64,000 nt of DNA from Lachnospiraceae bacterium (GTDB lineage Bacteria > Bacillota > Clostridia > Lachnospirales > Lachnospiraceae), in NCBI GenBank assembly GCA_017395635.1, contig JAFQOE010000037.1, forward strand, positions 124,001 to 188,000. The letters run 5' to 3'. Each line of letters opens with the position of its first letter. Within the stretch, counting starts at the first letter, position 1. Below are positions 1 through 8,460 of the stretch, in pieces. Made by a program: the position numbers and the translations under genes. The notes beneath the pieces were generated by a model. That model ran no database searches. It was not told the origin of the DNA and saw nothing but the letters and a program-made list of their open reading frames with translations.

Positions 1-906
1 TGGATCTTTTTCGGTACTGTATATGTAGCCTATGGAATACAACCAAAAGCAAAGGCTGCAGAGAGAGAAATGAGAAGTTTATATAAGGATACCTTTTTGA
101 ATGGAATATTTAATGAGTTTTTTGATAATGCAAAATATATGGCAGAATTTGGTTTTACACAGGGCAAGGTTGAAGAATTGGGTTTATATCAGTTGGGAAA
201 CCGTTTTGAATCAGAAGATCAACTGTCAGGTGAATATCAAGGTGTTCGCTTTGAACAATCGGATGTACATATTTGGAAACATACGGATTCCAATGGTTCG
301 GGAAATGATTCGGACATTGACTATTTCAAAGGAAGAATGTTTGTATTTGATGTTCCGGTAAAGTATAGCCATTCTGTCAAGGTTTTTAGTAAAGTGCCGG
401 TGGTTGCGAGATATGATTATCGTGTTTGCGAAAGTGCAACTAAACGTGTGGAGATGGAAAGTATGGAATTTAATAATGCATTTACTGTATATTCAGAAGA
501 TGCACACGATGCATTTTATATCCTGACTCCGGCTATGATGGAGAACTTGCTAAACATTTATCAAAAGTATTGTAGAGTGTCAGATTATAGTTATATTAAC
601 ATTAGTTTTCATTTTAAAGACAGAAAACTATATTTTGCGATGGAATGTTCTACGAATGCGTTTGATCCGGGAGCTTTTCCGATTTCTTATCCGGAAGAAA
701 AGAAAAAAATAAAGAAAGATATTCAAGTTATTATTGATTTGATTGAAAGTTTGGATTTAATTGATAAGGATGCGTTGACTGAAAGGGAAGAAGAACCGGT
801 TGGTGATTTCGAGACATCTTCATGGATGCAGGAAGATTCAAGTAATGATATATTCGAGGAAGACAATCAAAAACCATATACAGGTGGATTGAAGTTGAAA
901 CTTTAA
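1..906 (+). CDS. DUF3137 domain membrane protein, 5' end cut by window
   Basis: The frame is open from base 1 to the TAA at 904-906, so the gene begins upstream of the window; the ATG at 70 is internal. The first residues (WIFFGTVYVAYG) look like the end of a transmembrane helix, followed by a soluble domain that matches DUF3137 as I remember it (YKDTFLNGIFNEFF near the start, later YDYRVCESATKRVEMES and FYILTPAMMENLL). An acidic, Ser/Asp/Glu-rich C-terminal tail follows. DUF3137 proteins are membrane-anchored and of unknown function. A terminator hairpin follows directly. Confidence 0.75.
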   Translation, partial: WIFFGTVYVAYGIQPKAKAAEREMRSLYKDTFLNGIFNEFFDNAKYMAEFGFTQGKVEELGLYQLGNRFESEDQLSGEYQGVRFEQSDVHIWKHTDSNGSGNDSDIDYFKGRMFVFDVPVKYSHSVKVFSKVPVVARYDYRVCESATKRVEMESMEFNNAFTVYSEDAHDAFYILTPAMMENLLNIYQKYCRVSDYSYINISFHFKDRKLYFAMECSTNAFDPGAFPISYPEEKKKIKKDIQVIIDLIESLDLIDKDALTEREEEPVGDFETSSWMQEDSSNDIFEEDNQKPYTGGLKLKL

Positions 907-911
907 ATAAT

Positions 912-950
912 AAACGGCGTGTTACGAGTAACGTAATATGCCGTTTTGTT
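912..950 (+). terminator. Rho-independent terminator
   Basis: A 15-bp stem (AAACGGCGTGTTACG with CGTAATATGCCGTTT, two G-U pairs) closes a 5-nt loop and runs into TTTTGTTT, just after the DUF3137 stop codon. Confidence 0.85.
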
Positions 951-1053
951 TAATTTTATTCATTTACACAATGAAATCTATTCATATTTTCACTTTACAA
1001 AAAGAATTATAGCACCTATAATACCGAATAGTGTGCTGTGATTTTGGACAAAC

Positions 1054-1091
1054 AAGGCAATGAAAGTTTTTAAGAGTTTCGCAATTGCTAG
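1054..1091 (+). repeat. Right half of MITE-like repeat (TTTCGCAA family)
   Basis: The stretch ACAAGGCAATGAAAGTTTTTAA and GAGTTTCGCAATTGCTA matches the right half of the repeat at 14349-14475 (CAAGCCAATGACGGTTTTTG then GAGTTTCGCAATTACCTA). No left inverted end could be found, so this looks like a decayed or truncated copy. It occupies the gap upstream of the oxidoreductase operon. Confidence 0.55.
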
Positions 1092-1189
1092 TATCATTAT
1101 TGTGATGAAGAAATGAATTGTTCATAATAAACACAGAAAAGAATAGTGTGGATTATAAGAAGAATCCATAGAATGAAGGAGATTATATC

Positions 1190-1762
1190 GTGAAAAACAC
1201 AGTAGAAATCAGATGGCATGGCCGTGGCGGTCAGGGTGCTAAGTCTGCAGCGCTGATGTTGGCGGATGCAGCATTTATGACAGGTAAATATGTACAGGGC
1301 TTTCCGGAATATGGTCCGGAACGAATGGGAGCACCAATTACAGCGTACAATCGAATCAGTGATACACAGATTCGAGTACACTCTAACATTTATAACCCGG
1401 ATTATGTAGTGGTTGTGGATGAAACTTTGTTGGAAAGCGTTGATGTGACAAAGGGATTGAATCCGGATGGCGCAATTGTGATTAACACAACGAAGAGTGT
1501 GGAAGAAGTAAAGCCATTTTTGAAAGAGTATACAGGTGGCGTATATACGATTGATGCAAGAAGAATTTCGGAGGAAGCATTAGGTAAGTATTTCCCTAAT
1601 TCACCGATGTTGGCAGCAATTGTTGCAATCAGTAAAGTAATGACAAAAGAAGAGTTTTTCCGTGAGATGGAAAGCTCATACAGACATAAATTTGCAAAGA
1701 AACCAGAGGTTATTGATGGTAACCTTAAGGCGTTACATATGGCATATGAGGAGGTGGAGTAA
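1190..1762 (+). CDS. porC: 2-oxoacid (pyruvate) ferredoxin oxidoreductase gamma subunit
   Basis: First gene of a four-subunit oxidoreductase that converts a 2-oxoacid, CoA and oxidised ferredoxin to acyl-CoA, CO2 and reduced ferredoxin. The 190-residue product opens with the family signature WHGRGGQGAKSA (residues 9-20) and FPEYGPERMGAP. It starts with GTG; an AAGGAGA ribosome-binding site lies seven bases upstream and no ATG fits as well. It is followed immediately by the delta subunit. Whether the substrate is pyruvate or a branched-chain 2-oxoacid cannot be settled by eye; pyruvate is favoured because the alpha subunit looks Por-like. Confidence 0.85.
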   Translation: MKNTVEIRWHGRGGQGAKSAALMLADAAFMTGKYVQGFPEYGPERMGAPITAYNRISDTQIRVHSNIYNPDYVVVVDETLLESVDVTKGLNPDGAIVINTTKSVEEVKPFLKEYTGGVYTIDARRISEEALGKYFPNSPMLAAIVAISKVMTKEEFFREMESSYRHKFAKKPEVIDGNLKALHMAYEEVE

Positions 1763-2068
1763 ATGGCAGCAACTGATATTACAAAGATTACAGAAAAGAG
1801 TAATTGGCAGGATATTACATTAGGTAATCAAATATATGGTGCCGGAACCTCCAAATTATTCAAGACAGGTGAGTGGAGAACACAAACACCAGTATTTCAC
1901 AGTGAGAAATGTAAGCAGTGCTTATTATGTGTACCAGTATGTCCGGATAGTTCGATTCCGGTATGTGACAGCAAGAGAGACGAATTTGATCTTGACCACT
2001 GCAAGGGTTGTGGAATTTGTGCAAAGGTTTGTCCTTTCGATGCAATTTCAATGAAGGAGGGACAATAA
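1763..2068 (+). CDS. porD: 2-oxoacid ferredoxin oxidoreductase delta (ferredoxin-like) subunit
   Basis: A 101-residue iron-sulfur subunit with two classical 4Fe-4S motifs, CxxCxxCxxxCP at Cys50-53-56-60 and Cys80-83-86-90. It passes electrons from the TPP site of the beta subunit to external ferredoxin. The start codon follows the gamma stop codon without a gap (taaATG), and the next gene begins one base after its own stop, so translational coupling is likely. The roughly 48-residue N-terminal extension before the first cluster is usual for Por/Vor delta subunits. Confidence 0.9.
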   Translation: MAATDITKITEKSNWQDITLGNQIYGAGTSKLFKTGEWRTQTPVFHSEKCKQCLLCVPVCPDSSIPVCDSKRDEFDLDHCKGCGICAKVCPFDAISMKEGQ

Positions 2069-2069
2069 G

Positions 2070-3251
2070 ATGGCAATTAGAGAACGTTTATCAGGAAATG
2101 AAGCCATTTCCTATGCAATTAAGCAGGTGAATCCGGATGTTATGCCTGCATTCCCAATCACTCCATCGACTGAAATTCCACAGTATGTGGCGAATTATAT
2201 TGCAAACGGAGAAATGGATACAGAATTTATTCCGGTAGAAAGTGAGCACAGCTCTATGAGTGCTACGATTGGTGCGCAGGCGGCGGGAGCTCGTTCTTTG
2301 ACAGCAACTTCTTCTTGTGGTCTTGCTTTGATGTGGGAAGAGTTATATGTGGCAGCTTCTAACCGTTTACCTTTAGCATTATGTCTGGTAAACAGAGCAT
2401 TATCGGGTCCGATTAATATTAACTGTGACCATTCTGATTCTATGGGTGCCAGAGATACCGGTTTTATTCAGATTTATGCTGAGAACAATCAGGAAGTGTA
2501 TGATAATTTTGTACAGGCTTACCGTATTGCAGAGCATAAGGATGTTATGCTTCCAATTATGATTTGTCAGGATGGTTTTATTACCAGTCATGCGGTAGAG
2601 AATATTGAGTTGTTAGAGGATGACAAGGTTAAAAATTTTGTGGGTGAGTATAATCCGGAGAATTACTTGTTAAATGCAGACCAGCCAATGGCGATGGGTC
2701 CATATGCAGTTTCCAACTATTACATGGAAACAAAGATGGCACAAAATACTGCCATGAACAATGCAAAGCAGGTTATATTAGATATTGGCAAAGAGTTTGG
2801 CGAGATGTCTGGAAGAGAGTATGGATTCTTTGAGGAATACCGTTTAGAGGATGCAGATTATGCAATGGTTATGATTGGTTCTGCAGCGGGAGCGACAAAG
2901 GATGCTATTGATAAGCTTCGCGAACAAGGCATGAAAGTTGGACTTTTGAAGCTTCGTGTGTTCCGTCCTTTCCCAGATGAGGAGATTGCGAATGCACTTA
3001 AGAACTGTAAAGTAGTTGCAATCATGGATAGAAGTGAGTGTTTCCGTGGTAAGGGTGGCCCGTTAGGTGCAGAAATTAAAGCTGCTCTTTATGATTATGC
3101 AAAGGATGTGAAAGCATTCAATCTTGTGTATGGATTAGGTGGACGTGACTTTACAGTAGAGGAAGCGGAACGTATTTATAATGATTTGGCAGCTTATGAT
3201 AAAGACGGTACTGCATTTGAAGAATACCGTTATGTAGGACTAAGAGGATAA
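2070..3251 (+). CDS. porA: 2-oxoacid ferredoxin oxidoreductase alpha subunit
   Basis: The 393-residue alpha subunit carries the pyrimidine-binding part of the TPP site and the domain II/III fold of 2-oxoacid oxidoreductases. Family marks are FPITPSTEIPQY near residue 28, VESEHSSMSATIGAQAAGAR, TATSSCGLALMWEELY and CQDGFITSH. Length is normal for the four-subunit type. The ribosome-binding site AAGGAGGG lies inside the end of the delta gene. The set replaces or supplements the single-chain pyruvate:ferredoxin oxidoreductase (NifJ) usual in Clostridia; whether NifJ is also present lies outside the window. Confidence 0.88.
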   Translation: MAIRERLSGNEAISYAIKQVNPDVMPAFPITPSTEIPQYVANYIANGEMDTEFIPVESEHSSMSATIGAQAAGARSLTATSSCGLALMWEELYVAASNRLPLALCLVNRALSGPININCDHSDSMGARDTGFIQIYAENNQEVYDNFVQAYRIAEHKDVMLPIMICQDGFITSHAVENIELLEDDKVKNFVGEYNPENYLLNADQPMAMGPYAVSNYYMETKMAQNTAMNNAKQVILDIGKEFGEMSGREYGFFEEYRLEDADYAMVMIGSAAGATKDAIDKLREQGMKVGLLKLRVFRPFPDEEIANALKNCKVVAIMDRSECFRGKGGPLGAEIKAALYDYAKDVKAFNLVYGLGGRDFTVEEAERIYNDLAAYDKDGTAFEEYRYVGLRG

Positions 3252-3265
3252 GGAGGCTTTCGGAG

Positions 3266-4201
3266 ATGAGTTATAATTTTAAAGCAGAAATGAATAAACC
3301 GGAACGTTTGGCTCCTGGACATAGAATGTGTGCCGGTTGTGGTGGTACGATTACAGTTCGTGCAGTGCTTCGTGCATTGCATGAGGGAGATAAGGCTGTT
3401 ATTGGTAATGCGACAGGATGTCTTGAGGTATCTACTTTTATGTACCCATATACAGCTTATGAAGACAGCTATATTCATAATGCATTTGAAAATGCAGGTG
3501 CAACGATGAGTGGTGTTGAGACTGCATATAATATTTTGAAGAAAAAAGGCAAGATTGATGACACATACAAGTTTATTACCTTCGGTGGTGATGGTGGTAC
3601 TTATGATATTGGTTTTCAGTCATTATCCGGTGCGATGGAACGTAATCATGATATGGTATATGTATGTTATGATAATGGTGCATATATGAATACAGGTATT
3701 CAGCGTTCGTCTGCAACTCCTATGTATGCAGATACAACTACAACACCGGTTGGAACCGAATCCAATGGTAAGATGCAAAATCGTAAGGATCTGGCAGCAA
3801 TTATTGCCGCTCATGATGTTCCTTATGTAGGTCAGTCTACATTACTTGGTAACTTTAAAGATTTGCATACGAAAGCGGAGAAGGCTATCTATACACCAGG
3901 TGCAGCATTCCTGAATGTGATGGCTCCATGTCCAAGAGGCTGGAGATATCCAACAGAGGATATTATGGAAATTTGTAAATTAGGTGTAGAAACTTGTTAT
4001 TGGCCATTGTTTGAGGTGGAACATGGTAAGTGGATTCTTAACTATGAGCCAAAGAAGAAGCTTCCGATTGAGGATTTCTTACGTCCACAGGGAAGATTCA
4101 AGCATTTATTCAAGAAGGGAAATGAGCATTTGATTGAGCAGTTCCAGGCAGAGGTTGACAGACGTTGGGAAGAACTTCAGTTTAGATGTTCTAAGTATTA
4201 A
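3266..4201 (+). CDS. porB: 2-oxoacid ferredoxin oxidoreductase beta subunit (TPP-binding)
   Basis: A 311-residue TPP-binding subunit. The diphosphate/Mg motif reads GGDGGTYDIG (residues 107-116) with Asn137 and Asn142-Thr-Gly as the distal metal ligands. Conserved cysteines in CAGCGG (22, 25) and NATGC (52) are expected to hold the proximal 4Fe-4S cluster. It is the last gene of the operon; a strong terminator starts eight bases after the stop. The ribosome-binding site AAGGAGG lies in the 14-bp gap after the alpha gene. Confidence 0.9.
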   Translation: MSYNFKAEMNKPERLAPGHRMCAGCGGTITVRAVLRALHEGDKAVIGNATGCLEVSTFMYPYTAYEDSYIHNAFENAGATMSGVETAYNILKKKGKIDDTYKFITFGGDGGTYDIGFQSLSGAMERNHDMVYVCYDNGAYMNTGIQRSSATPMYADTTTTPVGTESNGKMQNRKDLAAIIAAHDVPYVGQSTLLGNFKDLHTKAEKAIYTPGAAFLNVMAPCPRGWRYPTEDIMEICKLGVETCYWPLFEVEHGKWILNYEPKKKLPIEDFLRPQGRFKHLFKKGNEHLIEQFQAEVDRRWEELQFRCSKY

Positions 4202-4209
4202 GCTATGTA

Positions 4210-4238
4210 AACAGGGAGATTTTGTCTCCCTGTTTTTT
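4210..4238 (+). terminator. Terminator of the oxidoreductase operon
   Basis: ACAGGGAGA and TCTCCCTGT form a perfect 9-bp stem with a short TTTG loop, followed by six T residues. Confidence 0.93.
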
Positions 4239-4241
4239 ATA

Positions 4242-4380
4242 ATATAGGAAATACCTTTGAGAGGAATTTCCTATATCATAAAATGCTCCGCAAGGATCGC
4301 ACTGCGGTGGAATAGAAGATGTTGCTTACGCAACCCACCGCAGGCGAAGAATGTCGCAAGCGACTATTTATTAGATAGGT
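4242..4380. repeat. Structured repeat with AAATGCTCCGCAAGGATC tag
   Basis: This holds an 11-bp inverted repeat (ATATAGGAAAT at 4242-4252, ATTTCCTATAT at 4266-4276), then AAATGCTCCGCAAGGATC, then a second hairpin (CTGCGGTGG at 4302-4310 with CCACCGCAG at 4334-4342, capped by GTTGC/GCAAC). A related copy of the first hairpin and its tag lies at 55924-55976. It sits between two convergent genes and its 3' edge touches the coat protein gene. Confidence 0.6.
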
Positions 4381-4637
4381 TTAAAAGATGCAGAGAATTT
4401 CTGTCTTGCATCATCAATCTTATTCTGAGGTGCATCAGGAGTAGGATAGAAACCTCTCTCGTGCATAGAACAGAATACATCCTGTTGCATTGTGTGTTCC
4501 TCTGCCAATATATCTAACATTGTAGAACGAAGACCTTCGTGCACGCATTCGTTAGAACAGGTATTAAACAAATTGGTTGCATTTTTCTGGGTTGCTAAAG
4601 CATCACCTAAAATTTCTTTTTCTGTATACTGATTCAT
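4371..4637 (-). CDS. Spore coat protein, CotF-like (Coat_F family)
   Basis: An 88-residue, largely helical protein matching the Coat_F family by eye: MNQYTEKEILGDALATQK, then EGLRSTMLDILAEEHTMQQDVFCSMHERGFY. Such proteins are predicted to be ferritin-like and to sit in the spore coat. The ribosome-binding site AGGAGG is well placed. It is the second gene of a two-gene unit, nine bases after 4647-4832, and fits the sporulation genes elsewhere in the window. The exact role is not known. Confidence 0.75.
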   Translation of the reverse strand: MNQYTEKEILGDALATQKNATNLFNTCSNECVHEGLRSTMLDILAEEHTMQQDVFCSMHERGFYPTPDAPQNKIDDARQKFSASFKPI

Positions 4638-4646
4638 AGGAACCTC

Positions 4647-4832
4647 CTAACCTAAATGATTATATAATTTGTTAAAATGTGACTGATGTCTTCTTGACAA
4701 TTCTTCCATTTCACTTCTTACGGTTGGGTCGCTGGCATGACCTGCTAACATTTGAAATTTCTTTACTAATAATTCTTCTTCACATAATAATTCGTTGAGT
4801 GAAGATAATTCTTTTTCTGATAAATTACTCAT
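4647..4832 (-). CDS. Small coat-associated helical protein
   Basis: A 61-residue protein (MSNLSEKELSSLNELL...) rich in Glu, Leu and Lys that looks like a two-helix bundle, resembling the first half of CotF-like proteins. An ATG two codons upstream lies only one base from the AAGGAG site, so the ATG at 4832 is preferred. It is cotranscribed with the downstream Coat_F gene. The function is inferred from its neighbour only. Confidence 0.6.
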   Translation of the reverse strand: MSNLSEKELSSLNELLCEEELLVKKFQMLAGHASDPTVRSEMEELSRRHQSHFNKLYNHLG

Positions 4833-4863
4833 TTTCATACTCCTTTTTCTTGAAATAAAGTAT

Positions 4864-5069
4864 TAGGCGTTTGCGAAACTTAAGCTGGTATAGTAATGCT
4901 TATACAAATTTAACACACCAACGCAGGACGTTTGCACTTGCCACAATGCGTAACGGTACTAAGTTCGACAATGTCTCACTAAGTACCGACGGATTGTGAA
5001 GCACCTGCTTATGGTATTGTTAAATTTGCACAAGACAATGACAGTTGTTGAGCGTTTCGCAAATTCCTA
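4864..5069. repeat. MITE-like repeat, long copy with nested hairpin
   Basis: The inverted ends are TAGGCGTTTGCGAAACTTAA and the complement of GAGCGTTTCGCAAATTCCTA. The interior shares AACGCAGGACGTTTGCACTTG with the 14349-14475 copy. It also contains about 80 extra bases forming another palindrome around GGTACT...AGTACC, as if a second small palindrome had inserted into the first. There is no coding potential. It accounts for most of the gap between the coat protein unit and the lipid kinase. Confidence 0.75.
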
Positions 5070-5206
5070 GATATAAAGTAGTGTTTCAAAAATTGAGAAA
5101 AATATACAATGAATGAGAATAAAATATGCTAGGCGCGAGATTGGAAATACGATATAATATAAAGGCTTATAATATAACGAAAGAATGTTTATTGTGGAGA
5201 AGAAAA

Positions 5207-6184
5207 ATGTATTATTTCATTATGAATCCAAAGGCTTCGTCCGGTAAAGGAATGAAAGCATGGAAGACAATAGAAGGAATATTAAAGGAAGAGAATGTAG
5301 AGTATGAGTCGCATGTGTTAAAAAGCGCACAGGAAACTACGGAATTTGTTAGAAATCTAACTAGCAGGAAAGAATATATTACGGCGAAGGAATCGTTAGA
5401 GATGGTGGATTCGCCGGATAAAAGCGAATCGGATTGTCATATTGTTGTGCTGGGTGGTGATGGGACGATTAATGCAGTGTTGAATGGGATTGCAGATTTT
5501 GAACACACTGTACTTTCTTGTATTCGTACCGGTTCGGGTAATGATTTTGCTAGAAATGTAGGTGTTAAAAAAAATGTACGAAAGGCATTGCAACATTTAT
5601 TGCATTCTACAGAACAATTATGTTTAGATTATGGTGAGGCGACGTACATAGCGGAAAATGGAACGAAAACTCGTCGATTTGCGATTAGTAACGGTGTGGG
5701 ATATGATGCAGACATTTGCGAAGAGGTTGGAAGAAGTCGACTTAAAAAAATATTGAATTGGGCAAAATTAGGCAAGCTTGTATACGTTGCAATTGGTATC
5801 AAACAGATATTTACCAGAAAGAATTCCGGAGCAGTTGTTACATTGGATGATAAGAAACTGAAGATTTCCAGTTTGTTTTTTGTAGTAGGCATGATTCATG
5901 AAAAAGAAGGTGGCGGAGTTCCGTTTTGTCCCAATGCAGATGCCACAGATGGTTTGTTAGATGTGTGTCTGGTAAAACAAATGCCCAAATTGAAATTATT
6001 ACTTGCTGTCATTATGGTGTACATGAAACAACATTATAGATTTCGCGACATTACAGCATATAGATGTAAGAGTATGAAGGTAGAGTTAGATACACCACAA
6101 TGGTTTCATATGGATGGAGAAACCTCTGTAAAGATTCGAGAAATTCGATTGGAATGTCATTCGGGATTACGTTTTTATAAATAG
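5207..6184 (+). CDS. Diacylglycerol/lipid kinase family protein
   Basis: From the ATG at 5207 (GGAGA upstream; the earlier ATG at 5126 adds an unconserved N-terminus) the product has 325 residues, normal for the DagK-like catalytic family. It shows MNPKASSGKG at 6-15, the nucleotide-binding GGDGT at 83-87, GSGNDFAR at 109-116 and a late acidic PNADATDGLLDV motif. The predicted reaction is ATP-dependent phosphorylation of diacylglycerol or a related lipid at the membrane. The exact substrate (DgkB, YegS-like or other) cannot be told from the sequence. Confidence 0.85.
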   Translation: MYYFIMNPKASSGKGMKAWKTIEGILKEENVEYESHVLKSAQETTEFVRNLTSRKEYITAKESLEMVDSPDKSESDCHIVVLGGDGTINAVLNGIADFEHTVLSCIRTGSGNDFARNVGVKKNVRKALQHLLHSTEQLCLDYGEATYIAENGTKTRRFAISNGVGYDADICEEVGRSRLKKILNWAKLGKLVYVAIGIKQIFTRKNSGAVVTLDDKKLKISSLFFVVGMIHEKEGGGVPFCPNADATDGLLDVCLVKQMPKLKLLLAVIMVYMKQHYRFRDITAYRCKSMKVELDTPQWFHMDGETSVKIREIRLECHSGLRFYK

Positions 6185-6302
6185 TAGAATAGTTACGAAT
6201 AATTGTTAAACAACAAGCATAGATTGAATGAAAAGAAATCAGTGGGTACATACTTTAAAAAGAGAATACAAAGCACATTTTTAAAGTAAGGGTGTGAACG
6301 TT

Positions 6303-7025
6303 ATGAAAGATTTCTTTTTGTATCAAACAGAATTACCGACAGACACAGGTTTTGAAATGTTTGGAACATGTCATTTGCTTTGGTTGATAGGAATAGGAAT
6401 TTTCTCATGGTGTATGGGAAGATTCTTTTCGTGTGCAGAAAAAATGAAGCAGGAATACATTCGAAAAATATTTGGTTTTTTGTTTCCGGGGATTGCTATT
6501 TTGCGAGAATTTGTATTAATTATAACGCAACATTTGGAACCGGATATGTATCCGTTTCATTTGTGTAATATGTCTTTGTGGGTAGCTACAATATATATAT
6601 GGTGTAAAAATCGTTTTCTAGGTGTGGTATATGTATTACTGTGTTTGCCAGCTGCAATATTGGCATTATTTTTTCCGGGCTGGACAAGATATCCGTTTTG
6701 GACCTTTATGCATATTTATGATTTTGTGTTTCATGGATGCGTAGTGGTGTTTGGATGGATGCTGATATGCGCTAAGGAAATTATTCCGGCATGGAAAGAA
6801 TTATGGAAACCGCTAGTGTTTGGAATAGTTGGATGTGTGATTATGCATTATGTAAACTTGCACATGGATACAAATTTTTGGTTTGTAAATAAACCATCGG
6901 GTGGATCTCCATTGTCATGGATATATAATACTTTGGGGGATGGAGGATATCAGATTGGTCATTTTCTTTTTTGTTCAATGGTGGTTGTTATGTGGCAATT
7001 TGTCATACACTTTTATATAAAATAG
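6303..7025 (+). CDS. YwaF-like integral membrane protein (TIGR02206)
   Basis: A polytopic membrane protein of 240 residues with about six or seven hydrophobic segments. GTCHLLWL near the start, HLCNMSLW in the middle and the terminal GDGGYQIGHFLF fit the TIGR02206/YwaF family. The function is unknown. A GTG at 6294 is possible, but the ATG at 6303 is better spaced from the AGTAAGGG site. The stop codon TAG lies in the left end of a MITE-like repeat. Confidence 0.7.
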   Translation: MKDFFLYQTELPTDTGFEMFGTCHLLWLIGIGIFSWCMGRFFSCAEKMKQEYIRKIFGFLFPGIAILREFVLIITQHLEPDMYPFHLCNMSLWVATIYIWCKNRFLGVVYVLLCLPAAILALFFPGWTRYPFWTFMHIYDFVFHGCVVVFGWMLICAKEIIPAWKELWKPLVFGIVGCVIMHYVNLHMDTNFWFVNKPSGGSPLSWIYNTLGDGGYQIGHFLFCSMVVVMWQFVIHFYIK

Positions 7026-7095
7026 GTGTTTATGAAACTTAGGTTTATTTTGTAAAAGCAAATAACAGTTTTTGTGAGTTTCGCAAATGAGTGGT
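7024..7095. repeat. MITE-like repeat, short degenerate copy
   Basis: The left end TAGGTGTTTATGAAACTTAGG and right end GTTTTTGTGAGTTTCGCAAATGA match the 14349-14475 copy, but the conserved middle is missing. The stop codon of the YwaF-like gene is made by the first bases of the repeat. Confidence 0.6.
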
Positions 7096-7152
7096 TCTAA
7101 GAATTGACGAAATTCCATATATATAAGCAAAATAAATGAAATAGGATTCGAT

Positions 7153-7773
7153 ATGTTGAATTATTTATGGGCTTTCATGATACTAATCGGTATTATTGTG
7201 GCAGCTTTTGAAGGCAATTTGGATGCGGTGTGTGAAGGACTAATCGCCTCTTCGAAGGAAGCGGTAGAATTGCTATTTGTGATGGCAGGTGTTGTCTGTA
7301 TGTGGAATGGAATGTTGTATATTGCGAATAATTCAGGTTTGATTGATAGCTTAACAAAGAAAATGAAACCATTATTAAGAATTATTTTTCCTAATTTGCC
7401 ACTAGAGCATAAAGCAGCATCTTACATTTGCGCTAATTTTATTGCTAATATTATGGGACTTGGTTGGGCTTGTACACCAACAGGTATTCAGGCAATGAAG
7501 GAATTAAAGCAGTTAGAAATTGAAAGAGGTAATAATCCGCAGATTGCCAGTAATGAAATGTGTACATTTTTATTGCTTAATATATCCTCTCTACAATTAA
7601 TTCCGATTAATATGATTGCCTATCGCAGTCAGTATGGAAGTGTCGCTCCAATTGCAGTGGTTGGACCGGCACTTCTTGCTACATGTTGTACCACTATCCT
7701 TGCGTTTTTGATATGTAAAATAATGTGTAGAGTTAGTAATCACAAAACGGTTGGAAGGGGTAAAATAGAATGA
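7153..7773 (+). CDS. spmA: Spore maturation protein A
   Basis: A 206-residue membrane protein of the nucleoside-recognition (Gate domain) family. Characteristic stretches are EAVELLFVMAGVVCMWNGML and FIANIMGLGWACTPTGIQAMKEL. In Bacillus, SpmA and SpmB are needed for normal core dehydration and heat resistance of spores. The stop overlaps the start of spmB by four bases (ATGA), so the two are coupled. Confidence 0.9.
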   Translation: MLNYLWAFMILIGIIVAAFEGNLDAVCEGLIASSKEAVELLFVMAGVVCMWNGMLYIANNSGLIDSLTKKMKPLLRIIFPNLPLEHKAASYICANFIANIMGLGWACTPTGIQAMKELKQLEIERGNNPQIASNEMCTFLLLNISSLQLIPINMIAYRSQYGSVAPIAVVGPALLATCCTTILAFLICKIMCRVSNHKTVGRGKIE

Positions 7774-8303
7774 TAAAGATGCTTGATTTTTTGTCTGTTT
7801 GTATGATACCGCTTCTGATTTTTTGTATTGTCGGCAGTGGTGTTGTTAACAAGAGACCAGTGTTTGAGGATTTTACAGAAGGTGCTACGAATGGACTTAA
7901 AATTATCGTTGAGATTGCTCCGACTATCATTGGATTGATTGTGGCAGTAGGAGTGCTTAGAACTTCCGGAGCACTTGACTTGCTAAGTCAGTGGATGAAA
8001 CCACTTGCAGACCTCTTTTCAATACCTGCTGAACTGTTACCATTAAGTATTGTGAAAATGTTTTCTGCTTCGGGTGCAAATGGTCTTTTATTTGATATTT
8101 TTAAAGAATATGGAACGGATTCAGTGATTGGATTTTCTGCTTCGGTCTTGCTTAGTTGTACGGAGACTTTATTCTACACAGTGTCTGTTTATTTTATGAG
8201 TGTAGGAATTGGAAAAACAAGATGGACTATACCGGTTGGTATTGTTATAGCGATTTTTAGTTTGTTTCTAAGTGTCTGGGTGGCTGGAAATAATATAAGA
8301 TAA
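7770..8303 (+). CDS. spmB: Spore maturation protein B
   Basis: A 177-residue Gate-domain membrane protein and partner of SpmA. The segments FTEGATNGLKIIVEIAPTII and SVIGFSASVLLSCTETLFYT are typical. The start overlaps the spmA stop, and the ribosome-binding site (GGAAGGGG) lies inside spmA. It is probably expressed in sporulating cells; I see no clear sporulation-sigma promoter upstream. Confidence 0.9.
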   Translation: MIKMLDFLSVCMIPLLIFCIVGSGVVNKRPVFEDFTEGATNGLKIIVEIAPTIIGLIVAVGVLRTSGALDLLSQWMKPLADLFSIPAELLPLSIVKMFSASGANGLLFDIFKEYGTDSVIGFSASVLLSCTETLFYTVSVYFMSVGIGKTRWTIPVGIVIAIFSLFLSVWVAGNNIR

Positions 8304-8460
8304 GGAAATTTTAAGAATTAGAAATCTTGCGTCTTTGTATAAGGTGTGCTATTCTAACTGTGTTGATTTGTACGATGGATTAACGCGATAAAGTGCTATC
8401 AATCCAATGTATTTGTAAAATGGATTGTGATTGTGCTAGAGAAATTAGGAGGATACCAAT

